From Halodesulfovibrio aestuarii (GTDB taxonomy: Bacteria; Desulfobacterota; Desulfovibrionia; Desulfovibrionales; Desulfovibrionaceae): DNA of 64,000 nt. A model generated the notes under the pieces. It was not told the DNA's origin, did not search any database, and saw only the letters and a program-made list of their open reading frames with translations. Below, piece after piece: positions 41,912 to 50,601 of this stretch (its first letter is position 1; every line of letters begins with the position of its first letter). A program made the translations under genes and the position numbers. The stretch is taken from NCBI RefSeq assembly GCF_050571805.1, contig NZ_CP192219.1. One strand, written 5' to 3'.

Positions 41912-43511
41912 CGCTATTACCTGCTGCATATTGCCCAAACATAGCAGCACCATTTAGCACTTTGGACATAAACGCGGCCTGCTCGTCCTCCGTCATGTCT
42001 TGCGGAACAAGCTCTTCCAACAGGAGCTGCATATCTTCCCATGACTCCGCGTTTTCAGCTGCCGCCTGAACTTGCCGCATAAATTTCTCATTTTGGGTGA
42101 CAACATCTGGCAGCACACTTTCAACAAATGTATCTATCTGCTGCTGAATTGCGTCCGGTTTTTCTTCTTCAGGAGCTGCAAAATTTTCTTCTTTCTCTTC
42201 AGGTTGCTTTTCATTGTCTGACGTACCTTTTTTCTTGTTCTCGCCGTGAAGGTTGCCCGCCCCGGAGTCCTCTTCTCCTTTCAGCGTAAACTCTTCTTCG
42301 GCCAACGCGTACTTTTGTACAAAATGCTGCTTTTTAAACGTCACTCCAAGTGAGGACAGCCCCTTATCCAGTTCAACACGTTCCTTGTAATCTTCCGGTT
42401 CTATGTAGCTAAATATAGGGCTAAATGCGGAACGAAGTCGTTTGTTCACGGCGTCAGGCGTATTGACCTTAGTGTACGTCCACGCGATGTTGTTCATTGC
42501 AGTTACAACTAGTTGCGCGTCAGCCGCCGCGTAGTCTTCCAGAACGCCATAGTGTGTTTGAGCTGCTGCATTTGAATGCCCGCTGCCCATATCACTAGTG
42601 AGCGTCTGCCCCTTGAGGACTTTATTTATTGCCTTGTCCCAATGCTGTACGTAGCTGCTGTGTGCTTCGCCCTTTCCTGAAAACTGAAGCGCCTCAACCT
42701 TTGCACCACTTGGAACAACCGCCACGGCATCCTGCACCATTGATGCAAGGTTAGCCGCCATCGTATTCATTTCTGCCTGAGTTGCATTTTGCCCGGCTGT
42801 TCCCAGCATCCAAGGTTGTCCAAACTTCTCACAGAACCGAGTCCAGAATTCTATCCCGCCACGTTTAAACGCCACAGGCCACAAGCAGCGCGACAACAAG
42901 CGTAGGCCATACGGGTTCTTGTATGTAGAGAAATGTCGTACCAGTACAAACTTATATGGATGAACTGGCGCAGGATTAGAGAAGAATTCACCACGAAATT
43001 GTAGTTGATTGGTATCGTTAAAAGTGAACCACTCCACGGGCTTTGGTTCTACTTGCACCAACTTCAGACGACCACCATCCGGCGCAAAGGTAAGTTCTAT
43101 TGGCGTCATACCGTAATACGGCGCATCAAGAATGCCGCTGAACAACACATCCATATCGATATCTTCAAAATCACGAACAAGGCTGTCGCACAGCTTCACG
43201 GCCTCTGCTTCAGGCTCTGCTCCTGCAGGTGCACCCGGAACAAACTGATACTGCCGTTTGTTCAGCGTCATGAGCTTACGTCCCTGCACGGCCTGTGTAA
43301 CTTCATCGTCTGCCATCAGGTCATCAAGCACAGCAACACCGTCACCGCGCTTGCGTAAAACCAGATCAGGGTCAGGAAGGCTGCCTAACGCCATAGCGGG
43401 AGAGTAGCCGCCCGCCCGTTGGCGAGTAGCAAGTTCTGCCGTTAGTGCTCCACGCTCATTAGATTTTGAAAACTCGACAAATTCTCCGGAGGAGAGATAT
43501 AGACCGTTCAT
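41904..43511 (-). CDS. Portal protein (Mu gp29, DUF935)
   Basis: A 535-residue portal with KLMTLNKRQYQFVPGAPAGA, YGMTPIELTFAPDGGRLKLV, FWTRFCEKFGQPWMLGTAGQ and QTHYGVLEDYAAADAQLVVT, all DUF935 signs. The C-terminus is a highly charged, flexible segment. It follows the terminase gene, with a plus-strand cargo gene wedged between. Confidence 0.9.
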   Translation of the reverse strand: MNGLYLSSGEFVEFSKSNERGALTAELATRQRAGGYSPAMALGSLPDPDLVLRKRGDGVAVLDDLMADDEVTQAVQGRKLMTLNKRQYQFVPGAPAGAEPEAEAVKLCDSLVRDFEDIDMDVLFSGILDAPYYGMTPIELTFAPDGGRLKLVQVEPKPVEWFTFNDTNQLQFRGEFFSNPAPVHPYKFVLVRHFSTYKNPYGLRLLSRCLWPVAFKRGGIEFWTRFCEKFGQPWMLGTAGQNATQAEMNTMAANLASMVQDAVAVVPSGAKVEALQFSGKGEAHSSYVQHWDKAINKVLKGQTLTSDMGSGHSNAAAQTHYGVLEDYAAADAQLVVTAMNNIAWTYTKVNTPDAVNKRLRSAFSPIFSYIEPEDYKERVELDKGLSSLGVTFKKQHFVQKYALAEEEFTLKGEEDSGAGNLHGENKKKGTSDNEKQPEEKEENFAAPEEEKPDAIQQQIDTFVESVLPDVVTQNEKFMRQVQAAAENAESWEDMQLLLEELVPQDMTEDEQAAFMSKVLNGAAMFGQYAAGNSDD

Positions 43512-43530
43512 AATTAACCTTGGAGATGTT

Positions 43531-43737
43531 ATGAGATATTACAAAAGCATATGGCATCGTATAGAAATGTTTTTTTGCGACCTGCTTCCAGAAAAATTTT
43601 GGTATTGGTGGGCATTCATAGGTAAACATAAGACTGTCACTGTTCTAAGCACCATCGCTATTTTTCTAGGCATCTTCTGCTATGACATAGGAAAAGAAGT
43701 AATTAGTACGCTCTTAATTGATTATATTAAAAACTAG
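43531..43737 (+). CDS. Plus-strand cargo gene, small membrane protein
   Basis: A 68-residue AT-rich gene with TTGGAGA before the ATG. The protein has a hydrophobic segment (TVTVLSTIAIFLGIFCYDIG) near residues 35-54 and a Trp-rich N-terminus. It starts 19 bases from the portal start and overlaps the end of the terminase by 11 bases. A single-helix inner membrane protein wedged inside the head genes; superinfection exclusion is possible but unproved. Confidence 0.6.
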   Translation: MRYYKSIWHRIEMFFCDLLPEKFWYWWAFIGKHKTVTVLSTIAIFLGIFCYDIGKEVISTLLIDYIKN

Positions 43738-45190
43738 TCATCATCCGTCTAGCAGCTCCACCACCTGCTGTGGCGAAACGCCATTCCACATCCACCTCAA
43801 TGGTATTACGGGCAAACAATGCCAATGCGATTGATACAGCGCTATCGCAGTGACGTTGCCCGTCTTTACCTTTAGTGCTGGACTCTGGTGGCTTGGGAAT
43901 GCCTTTCTGCATTTTGATACCACGTAAGTCTTCCAGCACGGCACTTGTCTTCGGGATCAGTAAGGTGCGATCTTCAAATTGCGCTTTGAGTGGTGGCATC
44001 TGTTCGCGGTACCACGTTTGAGAAAGCATCACTTCTGCGATAAAATCTGCGCCGTATCTCTGGCGTGCAAACTCAGCCAGTGACTGACCGTTACCGCGTG
44101 CATCAAGTGCCCCACCTGAAAAGTTAGGGAGTCTATCCACCATATAGGCCAGAATCTGCTCTTGTGTTCTGAACGGCGCGTTGCGTAGCTCAACGAGAAA
44201 CGGGGTTACTAACGACAAGTCGTCATTTTCAATCAAAGGAGTGAATACGGACAAGTCACCAGTACGCCCAAAGTCTTCACCAAAATAGTGGCGACAGCCT
44301 TGCGACAAACGCATAAGAAGCGGCGCAAGTTCTGCCTCGCACCAGTCCTCAACCTCGCTGTGAGCTATATCCAAAGGCCAATCTACAAAATCAACCGCAG
44401 GCGGTTCCCACGTAATGACCGGAAGTTCTGGCGACATACACGATTCAATAAGATTACGAGTAAGCCATGCGCCACCAGACTTTGACGGGACACAAAACAA
44501 CTCTTCGCTTGCTCCATCGCCATAACGAGCAATTGTTTTCTCTCGCCACGCAGATTCAGCAGCCTGTTCCCACGCATCTCCTTTCACACCACAAATGGCT
44601 TTGAACAATCCGGCATGAAGGGCTTCGTCAAAATCAGTACGGTGCAAGGTGTAATCAAGCTTTCCAGCTCGAATATCTTGTATGTATTGGTTGAACTCTG
44701 ACTCTTCGCCATTATGCGTGGAGATTACGGCCACATCGCCACCCCACATAGTGAGCGCCAATGCGGCCTTAAGGAGTTCGCCCAAGTCTTCAACGAACGC
44801 GGCCTCGTCAATTCGCACTCGCCCTTGCTTTGAACGTAAGTTGGAAGGATTAGAAGAAAGCCCCTGCACCACAAAGCCGGAAGCAAAACGTACCTGATAA
44901 ATAGTCACATCTCTTTCAGCATCAGCCAAAACGATCTCTTCCACTTCACCAGCAACAAGGTTGTATTTCTTTGCCCAGTCTGCGGTATCCGCCACATACT
45001 GCTTGGTCATATCCTTGTTGTACGAAAGGTAATACGTGGACATACCGCCCTCTTCCTTACTGAGAGCCGCCACAAGAGCGCTGTCCGCTGCATCTGCCCA
45101 TGAGGCACCGATACGACGAGACTTTTCCCAGAACTTCACAGGCGATTTGTCTTCTATCCATTCTTTCTGATATGGAAGCAGCCTTGCCAT
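43727..45190 (-). CDS. Terminase large subunit (Mu gp28)
   Basis: A 487-residue packaging motor. The ATPase part starts MARLLPYQKEWIEDKSPVKF with KSRRIGASWADAADSALVAA as P-loop variant, and VRIDEAAFVEDLGELLKAAL as Walker B. The nuclease part has FGRTGDLSVFTPLIENDDLS and LDARGNGQSLAEFARQRYGA. It overlaps the small subunit by one base. Confidence 0.9.
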   Translation of the reverse strand: MARLLPYQKEWIEDKSPVKFWEKSRRIGASWADAADSALVAALSKEEGGMSTYYLSYNKDMTKQYVADTADWAKKYNLVAGEVEEIVLADAERDVTIYQVRFASGFVVQGLSSNPSNLRSKQGRVRIDEAAFVEDLGELLKAALALTMWGGDVAVISTHNGEESEFNQYIQDIRAGKLDYTLHRTDFDEALHAGLFKAICGVKGDAWEQAAESAWREKTIARYGDGASEELFCVPSKSGGAWLTRNLIESCMSPELPVITWEPPAVDFVDWPLDIAHSEVEDWCEAELAPLLMRLSQGCRHYFGEDFGRTGDLSVFTPLIENDDLSLVTPFLVELRNAPFRTQEQILAYMVDRLPNFSGGALDARGNGQSLAEFARQRYGADFIAEVMLSQTWYREQMPPLKAQFEDRTLLIPKTSAVLEDLRGIKMQKGIPKPPESSTKGKDGQRHCDSAVSIALALFARNTIEVDVEWRFATAGGGAARRMMTSF

Positions 45191-45780
45191 TACATCAGCT
45201 CCCGAATCTTCGCCGCAAGATCAGCAGTCATGCCTTTATTCGGCGCATCTTCTTGATTCACGTTGTGTGCTGCTTCCATCTCTGCAAGCAGCTTCAGTGC
45301 TTTTTGAATGTCCGCAATGGCTTTAAAGTTTACATCGTCAGGACTGGCCAGCAGTAAGCCCAACTTTTTCTCTACAGCTTCACGCAAGGCCAAAACCGCA
45401 TCTTTGACAGAGCCTATCGGGCGTTTCTCATATTGAGTGGCAACATCAGCGATAATGCCTGCCCGTTGAAATTCAGCCTGTTTTATTGCCAAGTTTTCCA
45501 ACGATGCCACAGCAAATCCAGTTTGAGCGTCCTTGCTTTTCATCAAAGATTTGATCATCTCCGATCGCGCAAGAACCAGATCAGCTCGAATGTCACATTC
45601 GGCACGAGCGATTCGCTCCCGCTTGTCGCGCCATTCATGCTTGACCGCCCAGCGCTTCACCGTAGACTCTGCAACACCTGACTGTTTCGCGACTTCACGA
45701 AACGTCAGACGCGCCACACAATATAGTTCCTGCGCCTTCCAAACCGTTTCTGGTGCGTGTTCTCTGCCTTTACGTTTCAT
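45190..45780 (-). CDS. Terminase small subunit (Mu gp27, DUF1804-like)
   Basis: A 196-residue DNA-binding protein: CVARLTFREVAKQSGVAEST followed by VKRWAVKHEWRDKRE is a clear helix-turn-helix. The helical C-terminus would hold the ring. It lies directly before the large subunit gene. Confidence 0.82.
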   Translation of the reverse strand: MKRKGREHAPETVWKAQELYCVARLTFREVAKQSGVAESTVKRWAVKHEWRDKRERIARAECDIRADLVLARSEMIKSLMKSKDAQTGFAVASLENLAIKQAEFQRAGIIADVATQYEKRPIGSVKDAVLALREAVEKKLGLLLASPDDVNFKAIADIQKALKLLAEMEAAHNVNQEDAPNKGMTADLAAKIRELM

Positions 45781-45788
45781 AGGTACGC

Positions 45789-46079
45789 CTAGTGTAAACT
45801 TGGGCGCTTAACGCCCGGAACAATAGTCCGGCACTTTGCCACGTCTTCACCACGAACAGTCAGTCCAGCCACAAGACATGAGTCACCCTTTAATTCCACT
45901 AGTCCTTGTTCTTTGAGCCAAAATAGTTCTGTACGCACCTTGTCACGGCTTGGCGCAAAGCCATACTCACCTACGGCATCAATAAGCACGCTTTCGTTAG
46001 ATTTCATGCTGGGGGATTCATCAAGTAATCGAAGAATTGTAATTCGTAGATGTTCAGTTACGTAATCGGCATAGCTCAT
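45789..46079 (-). CDS. Winged-helix protein (Mu gp26)
   Basis: A 96-residue protein with LRITILRLLDESPSMKSNES and KVRTELFWLKEQGLVELKG, an ArsR-type winged helix as in Mu gp26. Part of the packaging gene block; it overlaps the preceding DUF2730-like gene by four bases. Confidence 0.78.
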   Translation of the reverse strand: MSYADYVTEHLRITILRLLDESPSMKSNESVLIDAVGEYGFAPSRDKVRTELFWLKEQGLVELKGDSCLVAGLTVRGEDVAKCRTIVPGVKRPSLH

Positions 46080-46420
46080 TTGGCAGCTCCATTCAGCAAG
46101 AACTCTTCCTGTCGGTTCGTCATGGTTTCTAATTTTTCAACGGCTGCCTGCATTCCTTTAAGATCGCCCTGAAGGTCTTTCATTGTCAGGGCTAGATCAT
46201 GCAATTCTGTTTTACTTGGCAGCTCTCTAATTGATGACTCAACGGCTGTCTGGCGGCTCTGCATTTCCATAACTGCACCCTCCAGATGTTTACGGCACTT
46301 TTTGCATTCCTCTGTGCTTACGAATCGTTTTGAAAGCGACCAAAGCCCCCATGCAAACAAGCCCTGAACGATACATAGCGCCAACGGGATAAGGCGCAGA
46401 ATGGTATCAAATTCTTTCAC
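46076..46420 (-). CDS. DUF2730-like membrane-anchored protein (Mu gp25)
   Basis: A 114-residue protein with one N-terminal membrane helix (ILRLIPLALCIVQGLFAWGL) followed by a coiled coil (DLALTMKDLQGDLKGMQAAV). Shape and position match Mu gp25, perhaps a spanin-type lysis accessory. It begins directly after the holin gene stop. Confidence 0.78.
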   Translation of the reverse strand: MKEFDTILRLIPLALCIVQGLFAWGLWSLSKRFVSTEECKKCRKHLEGAVMEMQSRQTAVESSIRELPSKTELHDLALTMKDLQGDLKGMQAAVEKLETMTNRQEEFLLNGAAK

Positions 46421-46909
46421 CTACTTTCTCCCGAGCAATGCTAACGGATTAGGTATTTTCGCCCCCTTCTTATCCAACGCGGAACGACTGATGAAGTAGT
46501 AGCCAAAGGTCCACGTACAAAGCTCAGTTAAGAACTTGTACTTATCTGGTGGGACATATGCGACAGGAACAAAGGTAGCGACAAAAACCGCCAAAGTGAC
46601 ACCAATCAGCACCAAGGGGCGTACGTTTTTAGAAAGCCATGAATCAGACTTCATGTCTGCCTCATGGCGCTTGGTAAGTTCTTTTTCCAAGCCGAGCTCG
46701 TAGCTCTGCCATGCCTGTTGAAACTGGAGGGCAAGCTCTGGATTCTGCTGCAAAGCGGCAAGCGCCGCATCGTCGGAATCCGCCCCTGTAATTGCCTTTG
46801 CCATGCCCACAACCTGCGTTGTGACTTTTTCCGCGCTGTCGCCACCAATCCATTTGGCAATAGTCGGGGCAAAGGCACACAAACCGGAGATGATAGATAG
46901 TATCGCCAT
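46421..46909 (-). CDS. Holin-like protein (3TM family)
   Basis: A 162-residue protein: FAPTIAKWIGGDSAEKV at the N-terminus, a helical AALQQNPELALQFQQAWQSY region and two closely spaced hydrophobic helices (PLVLIGVTLAVFVATFVPVA and LTELCTWTFGYYFIS). This is the usual pattern of the 3TM holin family. It follows the M15 lysin gene by three bases and would release it through the inner membrane. Confidence 0.8.
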   Translation of the reverse strand: MAILSIISGLCAFAPTIAKWIGGDSAEKVTTQVVGMAKAITGADSDDAALAALQQNPELALQFQQAWQSYELGLEKELTKRHEADMKSDSWLSKNVRPLVLIGVTLAVFVATFVPVAYVPPDKYKFLTELCTWTFGYYFISRSALDKKGAKIPNPLALLGRK

Positions 46910-46912
46910 ATG

Positions 46913-47392
46913 CTACGCCTGCACCACGTTATGCAATCCGGCCTTAACGCAACGCTGCTCGCCATTGTGCGAAAACGTAAGCGCTTGCCGTAGCGGCTCC
47001 TCTCCGACCGGAGGGACTGCTACGTGCGTCCACGAACCATATTCATTGATTACTTGTTGGAATGGCAGGTTCAGCCGCTCAATAGCTTGAGCTACCTGTA
47101 AAGGCGGGATGCCCGGTACAACGAGATCAGCAGCCAGTCCAAACAAATGATGGCTCGTCTGGCTACCGCCGATATGATCATTCAGCCACTTAGGACGATA
47201 ACCACTCGTAATGGTGATGCTAACACCAAGCTCGTCACGCAAAGGCTGCAATACCGTAACGCACAACTGCTTCAGATTCTGAATAATCTCTGAGGCCTGA
47301 TCTACGATAATGGGACGCCCTAACCGCTCCGCCGTTTGACTGCGGCAAAATTCGTCTAAATAGAAGTTAGGAGATAATAAAAAACGCTGCAT
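46913..47392 (-). CDS. Endolysin, peptidase M15 family (D,D/L,D-carboxypeptidase-like)
   Basis: A 159-residue M15 peptidase that cuts peptidoglycan peptides. Zinc and catalytic residues are visible in ITITSGYRPKWLNDHIGG, SQTSHHLFGLAADLVVPG (H-x6-D) and EYGSWTHVAV (WxH). The start codon lies inside a hairpin whose loop contains the ribosome site (AGGAAGG), so translation may be structure-controlled. The same leader is duplicated at 50513-50551 on the far side of the PHP-SMC gene. Confidence 0.88.
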   Translation of the reverse strand: MQRFLLSPNFYLDEFCRSQTAERLGRPIIVDQASEIIQNLKQLCVTVLQPLRDELGVSITITSGYRPKWLNDHIGGSQTSHHLFGLAADLVVPGIPPLQVAQAIERLNLPFQQVINEYGSWTHVAVPPVGEEPLRQALTFSHNGEQRCVKAGLHNVVQA

Positions 47393-47428
47393 ACCAACCT
47401 TCCTTTATTGAAGTATTGGTATGCAGCG
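47385..47428 (-). promoter_or_regulatory. Lysin leader hairpin covering the start codon, copy 1
   Basis: CGCTGCATACCAA and TTGGTATGCAGCG form a perfect 13-bp stem. On the minus strand the ribosome site AGGAAGG is in the loop and the ATG of the lysin is in the second arm. Closing the stem would hide the start codon. The stem is nearly identical to copy 2. Confidence 0.75.
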
Positions 47429-47580
47429 TACTGCGTATTATGTGGGATGTCGGGAAATTAGGGGTGTTGGGGCAGAGAAAGCAATAACATGAAGTTATTG
47501 ACCTAACTCACTACCCTTTTTACAAATGGAAACACAAATCGATCATATTTTACAATCACATATACGTTAAGGGGTACACC

Positions 47581-50484
47581 ATGAATTCTCGCGGCTCCGA
47601 ATGGCATAAATGGGATCTCCATGTTCACACGCCAGCCTCAACAATCTGTTATGAAAATAAAAATGTTACCAACGAGGACATTATTACCAGCATGATTGAA
47701 CATGGTATTTCAGTCTTTGCTGTTACAGACCATCATGTAATTGACATTGAACGTTACAGGGAACTTTCAAAACTCGGAAAAGCAAAAGGAATAACAGTGC
47801 TTCCCGGAATCGAATTTCTATCTGATTCGAGAGGTAAAGAACCTATCCACTTTATTGGAATATTTTCCGAAACTGATGACCTCGAATACATTTGGGGAGA
47901 AATAAAACATAATACTGCAATAAAGCAAATTGATGGTCCCCAGAAAAAAAAGCCTGATGAAGTATATTGCGATCTAGTTAACACCATAAAACTTGTAAAA
48001 AAACTGCAGGGGGTCGTAACTATTCATGCGGGAGGCAAGTCACACAGTGTCGAAAACATCTCCCACTCATTCCCCCATCTAGCAGCCCAAAAAATTGATA
48101 TTGGAAACAATATAGACATCTTTGAATTTGGACAAAATTCACACAAAAAAGACCAACTAGCGTATAATAAATTTGTTTTCAAAGAAATGAAGCGCTCTGT
48201 CCCAATGATTATATGCTCTGACAATCATAATGCTCTTGATTATACGGTAGAACAATACTGCTGGATTAAAGGAAGTCTTGATTTCGAAGGATTAAAATAT
48301 GCTCTAAACGAACCTGAAGAAAGGTTCTACATAGGCGCTCAACCTGATATCCTTTCGAGACTCAAAACTGATTCCACAAAATTTCTTAATGAGATCGTCA
48401 TCGAACGGATTGGAAGCGATGATCAACAACATCGCTGGTTCGAACAAGTTAGAATCCCCCTAAATCCAGAACTTATTACTATTATTGGTAATAAAGGAAG
48501 CGGGAAAAGTGCACTCGCTGATATAATTGGACTATGCACTGATGGAGAGCATTCACCTGATTACACTTTTCTCAATAAAGATCGTTTCAAGCAAAACGGT
48601 TTAGCCGAACGCTTTGCAGCCGAAGTCACTTTTCAAAGCAATATAAAGACAGAACGCCGCAAGCTGAGTCATGAAATTGACCCTTCAGATGTCTCACGAG
48701 CACACTACTTACCACAGCGCTATTTTGAAAAAGTTTGCAACGAGATAGGTGAAATTAATAAATTCAGAGCAGAAATTGAAAAGGTCGTATTTCAATATAT
48801 CCCTGAACACGAACGACTAGAGACAAGCTCGTTTTCAGAATTGGTTAAAATCAAAAAACAATCTGTTGAAAGCGAACTTAAAACCCTCAGGGATAGCCTT
48901 ACCAAGCTCAATGAAAAAATCATTACCTATGAAAACTCCTTAACACCCTCTTATCAAAAGAAAGTTCAAAACCTCTTAGAACTTAAAAAAGAAGAGAGGA
49001 TCGCGCATATAAAGAAGCGTCCAAAAGAGGTCCTTATTCCCAATACAAACAACACCAAATATGAACAAGAACAATTAGATCATTGGGATAATCAAAAAAA
49101 AGAGCTTATTGAACAAAAAGAGCAAGTTATTCGCGACGTCACACAAAAAAAAATATGGAAAGAAGAACTCATAACCTATAAAAAGACCATTCAGGACCAC
49201 CTAAAATCTATAGAAAAAATCAATACTCAATATAGCTCAATTCTTGAAGCGACTCAAATTAACCCAACTGATCTTCTTTCAATAACATTTATTAGTTCTC
49301 AGATTGACACACGAATTAACGAATTGGGAATGGAAATTACGACATATGAAAAAGAACTTACTGCGACTAGGCCCGACTCAGAGAGAAATAAGGACTATGC
49401 AGGTCGAACTATTGTAGAAAAAATTGCATACTGCGATCAAAAAATTACGCAATATGCATCAGCCCTTGGAACTTTAGAAAAATTAAACAGAACTTTCCAA
49501 AAAGAACTACTTGAATGGGAACTAAAGAAAACTAGAATAACACAAGAAAGTAAAACGCAATCAGAACACGTTGAAGAAATAAAAAACAATTTTCCCAAAA
49601 AATTAAGTACACTAAGGCAAGAGCGGTTAGACCTTGCCCACAAAATTTATCAAAAATTAGAAGAAGTAAAATCTATTTATGATCAAGTTAAACTATCTAT
49701 TGATAACCAATTAAAAAAAACAAACAACACTGGAAATCATCCCATTGATCTTACTATTTCTAGTGAATTTTCAACAACAACAAACTTTTCCAAAATCTTA
49801 TTAGAGCATATTTATAGAAATAAGTCTGGCTCATTCCATGGTAAAAGGGACAGTGAAAAAACTTTAAACGAAAAAATACTAAATTCGACCGACTGGAATA
49901 AAAAGGAAAGTATTAAGACTTTTCTTTCAGCTACCATAAATGCCCTAGAAGTTAATATTAATTCTGCCAAGGGTGATATGGATCAAAGGACTTGCATCAC
50001 AGAGCTTGTAAAAGACAGAAAAACTTTTTACAATTTTCTTTTTGGACTAGACTATCTTAATCTTCACTACGAGTTACGACAAAATGAAAAAGAGCTAGCA
50101 CAACTATCTCCTGGAGAAAAAGGGGCTTTACTTCTTGTCTTCTATCTTGTTCTAGACAAAGAAGATATCCCTCTCATTATTGATCAGCCCGAAGACAACT
50201 TAGACAATAAGAGCGTTGCTGAGGTCTTAGTACCATTCATAAAAGAAGCCAAAAAGCGACGTCAGATAATTATGGTGACCCACAACCCAAACCTAGCGGT
50301 TGTAGCGGACTCTGAACAAGTTATAAGAGTCTCAATCGAAAAAGAAAATGGGAATAAATTTTCGCATGTTTCGGGGGGGATTGAAAAGCGCATAATTAAT
50401 GATGCGGTAGTTGACGTTCTGGAGGGAACCCTTCCTGCCTTCACTAAACGCAAAGATAAATATAGTTCGGTTATTACAAGATAA
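47581..50484 (+). CDS. PHP-domain/SMC-like ATPase (TrlF-type), candidate defence cargo
   Basis: A 967-residue protein with AAGGGG before the ATG. Residues about 8-240 are a PHP phosphoesterase: WDLHVHTPAS, AVTDHHVID, GIEFLSD, HAGGKSHS and ICSDNHN give the metal-binding set. The ATPase has GNKGSGKSALADIIG (about 303), a long coiled coil (about 400-760), LSPGEKGALLLV (signature, about 841), LIIDQPEDNLDN (Walker B) and IMVTHNPNLAVV (switch His). This is the layout of TrlF/PHP-SMC ATPases, which are linked to antiphage defence. AT-rich, opposite to the prophage operons and convergent with the nuclease-like gene. Defence is inferred, not shown. Confidence 0.8.
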   Translation: MNSRGSEWHKWDLHVHTPASTICYENKNVTNEDIITSMIEHGISVFAVTDHHVIDIERYRELSKLGKAKGITVLPGIEFLSDSRGKEPIHFIGIFSETDDLEYIWGEIKHNTAIKQIDGPQKKKPDEVYCDLVNTIKLVKKLQGVVTIHAGGKSHSVENISHSFPHLAAQKIDIGNNIDIFEFGQNSHKKDQLAYNKFVFKEMKRSVPMIICSDNHNALDYTVEQYCWIKGSLDFEGLKYALNEPEERFYIGAQPDILSRLKTDSTKFLNEIVIERIGSDDQQHRWFEQVRIPLNPELITIIGNKGSGKSALADIIGLCTDGEHSPDYTFLNKDRFKQNGLAERFAAEVTFQSNIKTERRKLSHEIDPSDVSRAHYLPQRYFEKVCNEIGEINKFRAEIEKVVFQYIPEHERLETSSFSELVKIKKQSVESELKTLRDSLTKLNEKIITYENSLTPSYQKKVQNLLELKKEERIAHIKKRPKEVLIPNTNNTKYEQEQLDHWDNQKKELIEQKEQVIRDVTQKKIWKEELITYKKTIQDHLKSIEKINTQYSSILEATQINPTDLLSITFISSQIDTRINELGMEITTYEKELTATRPDSERNKDYAGRTIVEKIAYCDQKITQYASALGTLEKLNRTFQKELLEWELKKTRITQESKTQSEHVEEIKNNFPKKLSTLRQERLDLAHKIYQKLEEVKSIYDQVKLSIDNQLKKTNNTGNHPIDLTISSEFSTTTNFSKILLEHIYRNKSGSFHGKRDSEKTLNEKILNSTDWNKKESIKTFLSATINALEVNINSAKGDMDQRTCITELVKDRKTFYNFLFGLDYLNLHYELRQNEKELAQLSPGEKGALLLVFYLVLDKEDIPLIIDQPEDNLDNKSVAEVLVPFIKEAKKRRQIIMVTHNPNLAVVADSEQVIRVSIEKENGNKFSHVSGGIEKRIINDAVVDVLEGTLPAFTKRKDKYSSVITR

Positions 50485-50512
50485 CCCCTTGTGGTATTTA
50501 AGCTAAAAAAAA

Positions 50513-50558
50513 CTGCATACCATCTTCCTTTATTAAAGTAATGGTATGCAGCTTTTTT
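50513..50558. terminator. Duplicated lysin leader hairpin, copy 2, now a terminator
   Basis: CTGCATACCAT and ATGGTATGCAG form an 11-bp stem with a loop almost the same as copy 1 (CTTCCTTTATT shared), preceded by an A-run and followed by a T-run, so it can stop transcription from both convergent genes. On the minus strand it still reads AGGAAG then ATG CAG TTT TTT TAG, a fossil of the lysin start. Confidence 0.7.
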
Positions 50559-50601
50559 TATACTGTATGTCAGGAAGCTTTAAGGATTTGCGAGAAAAAG
50601 A

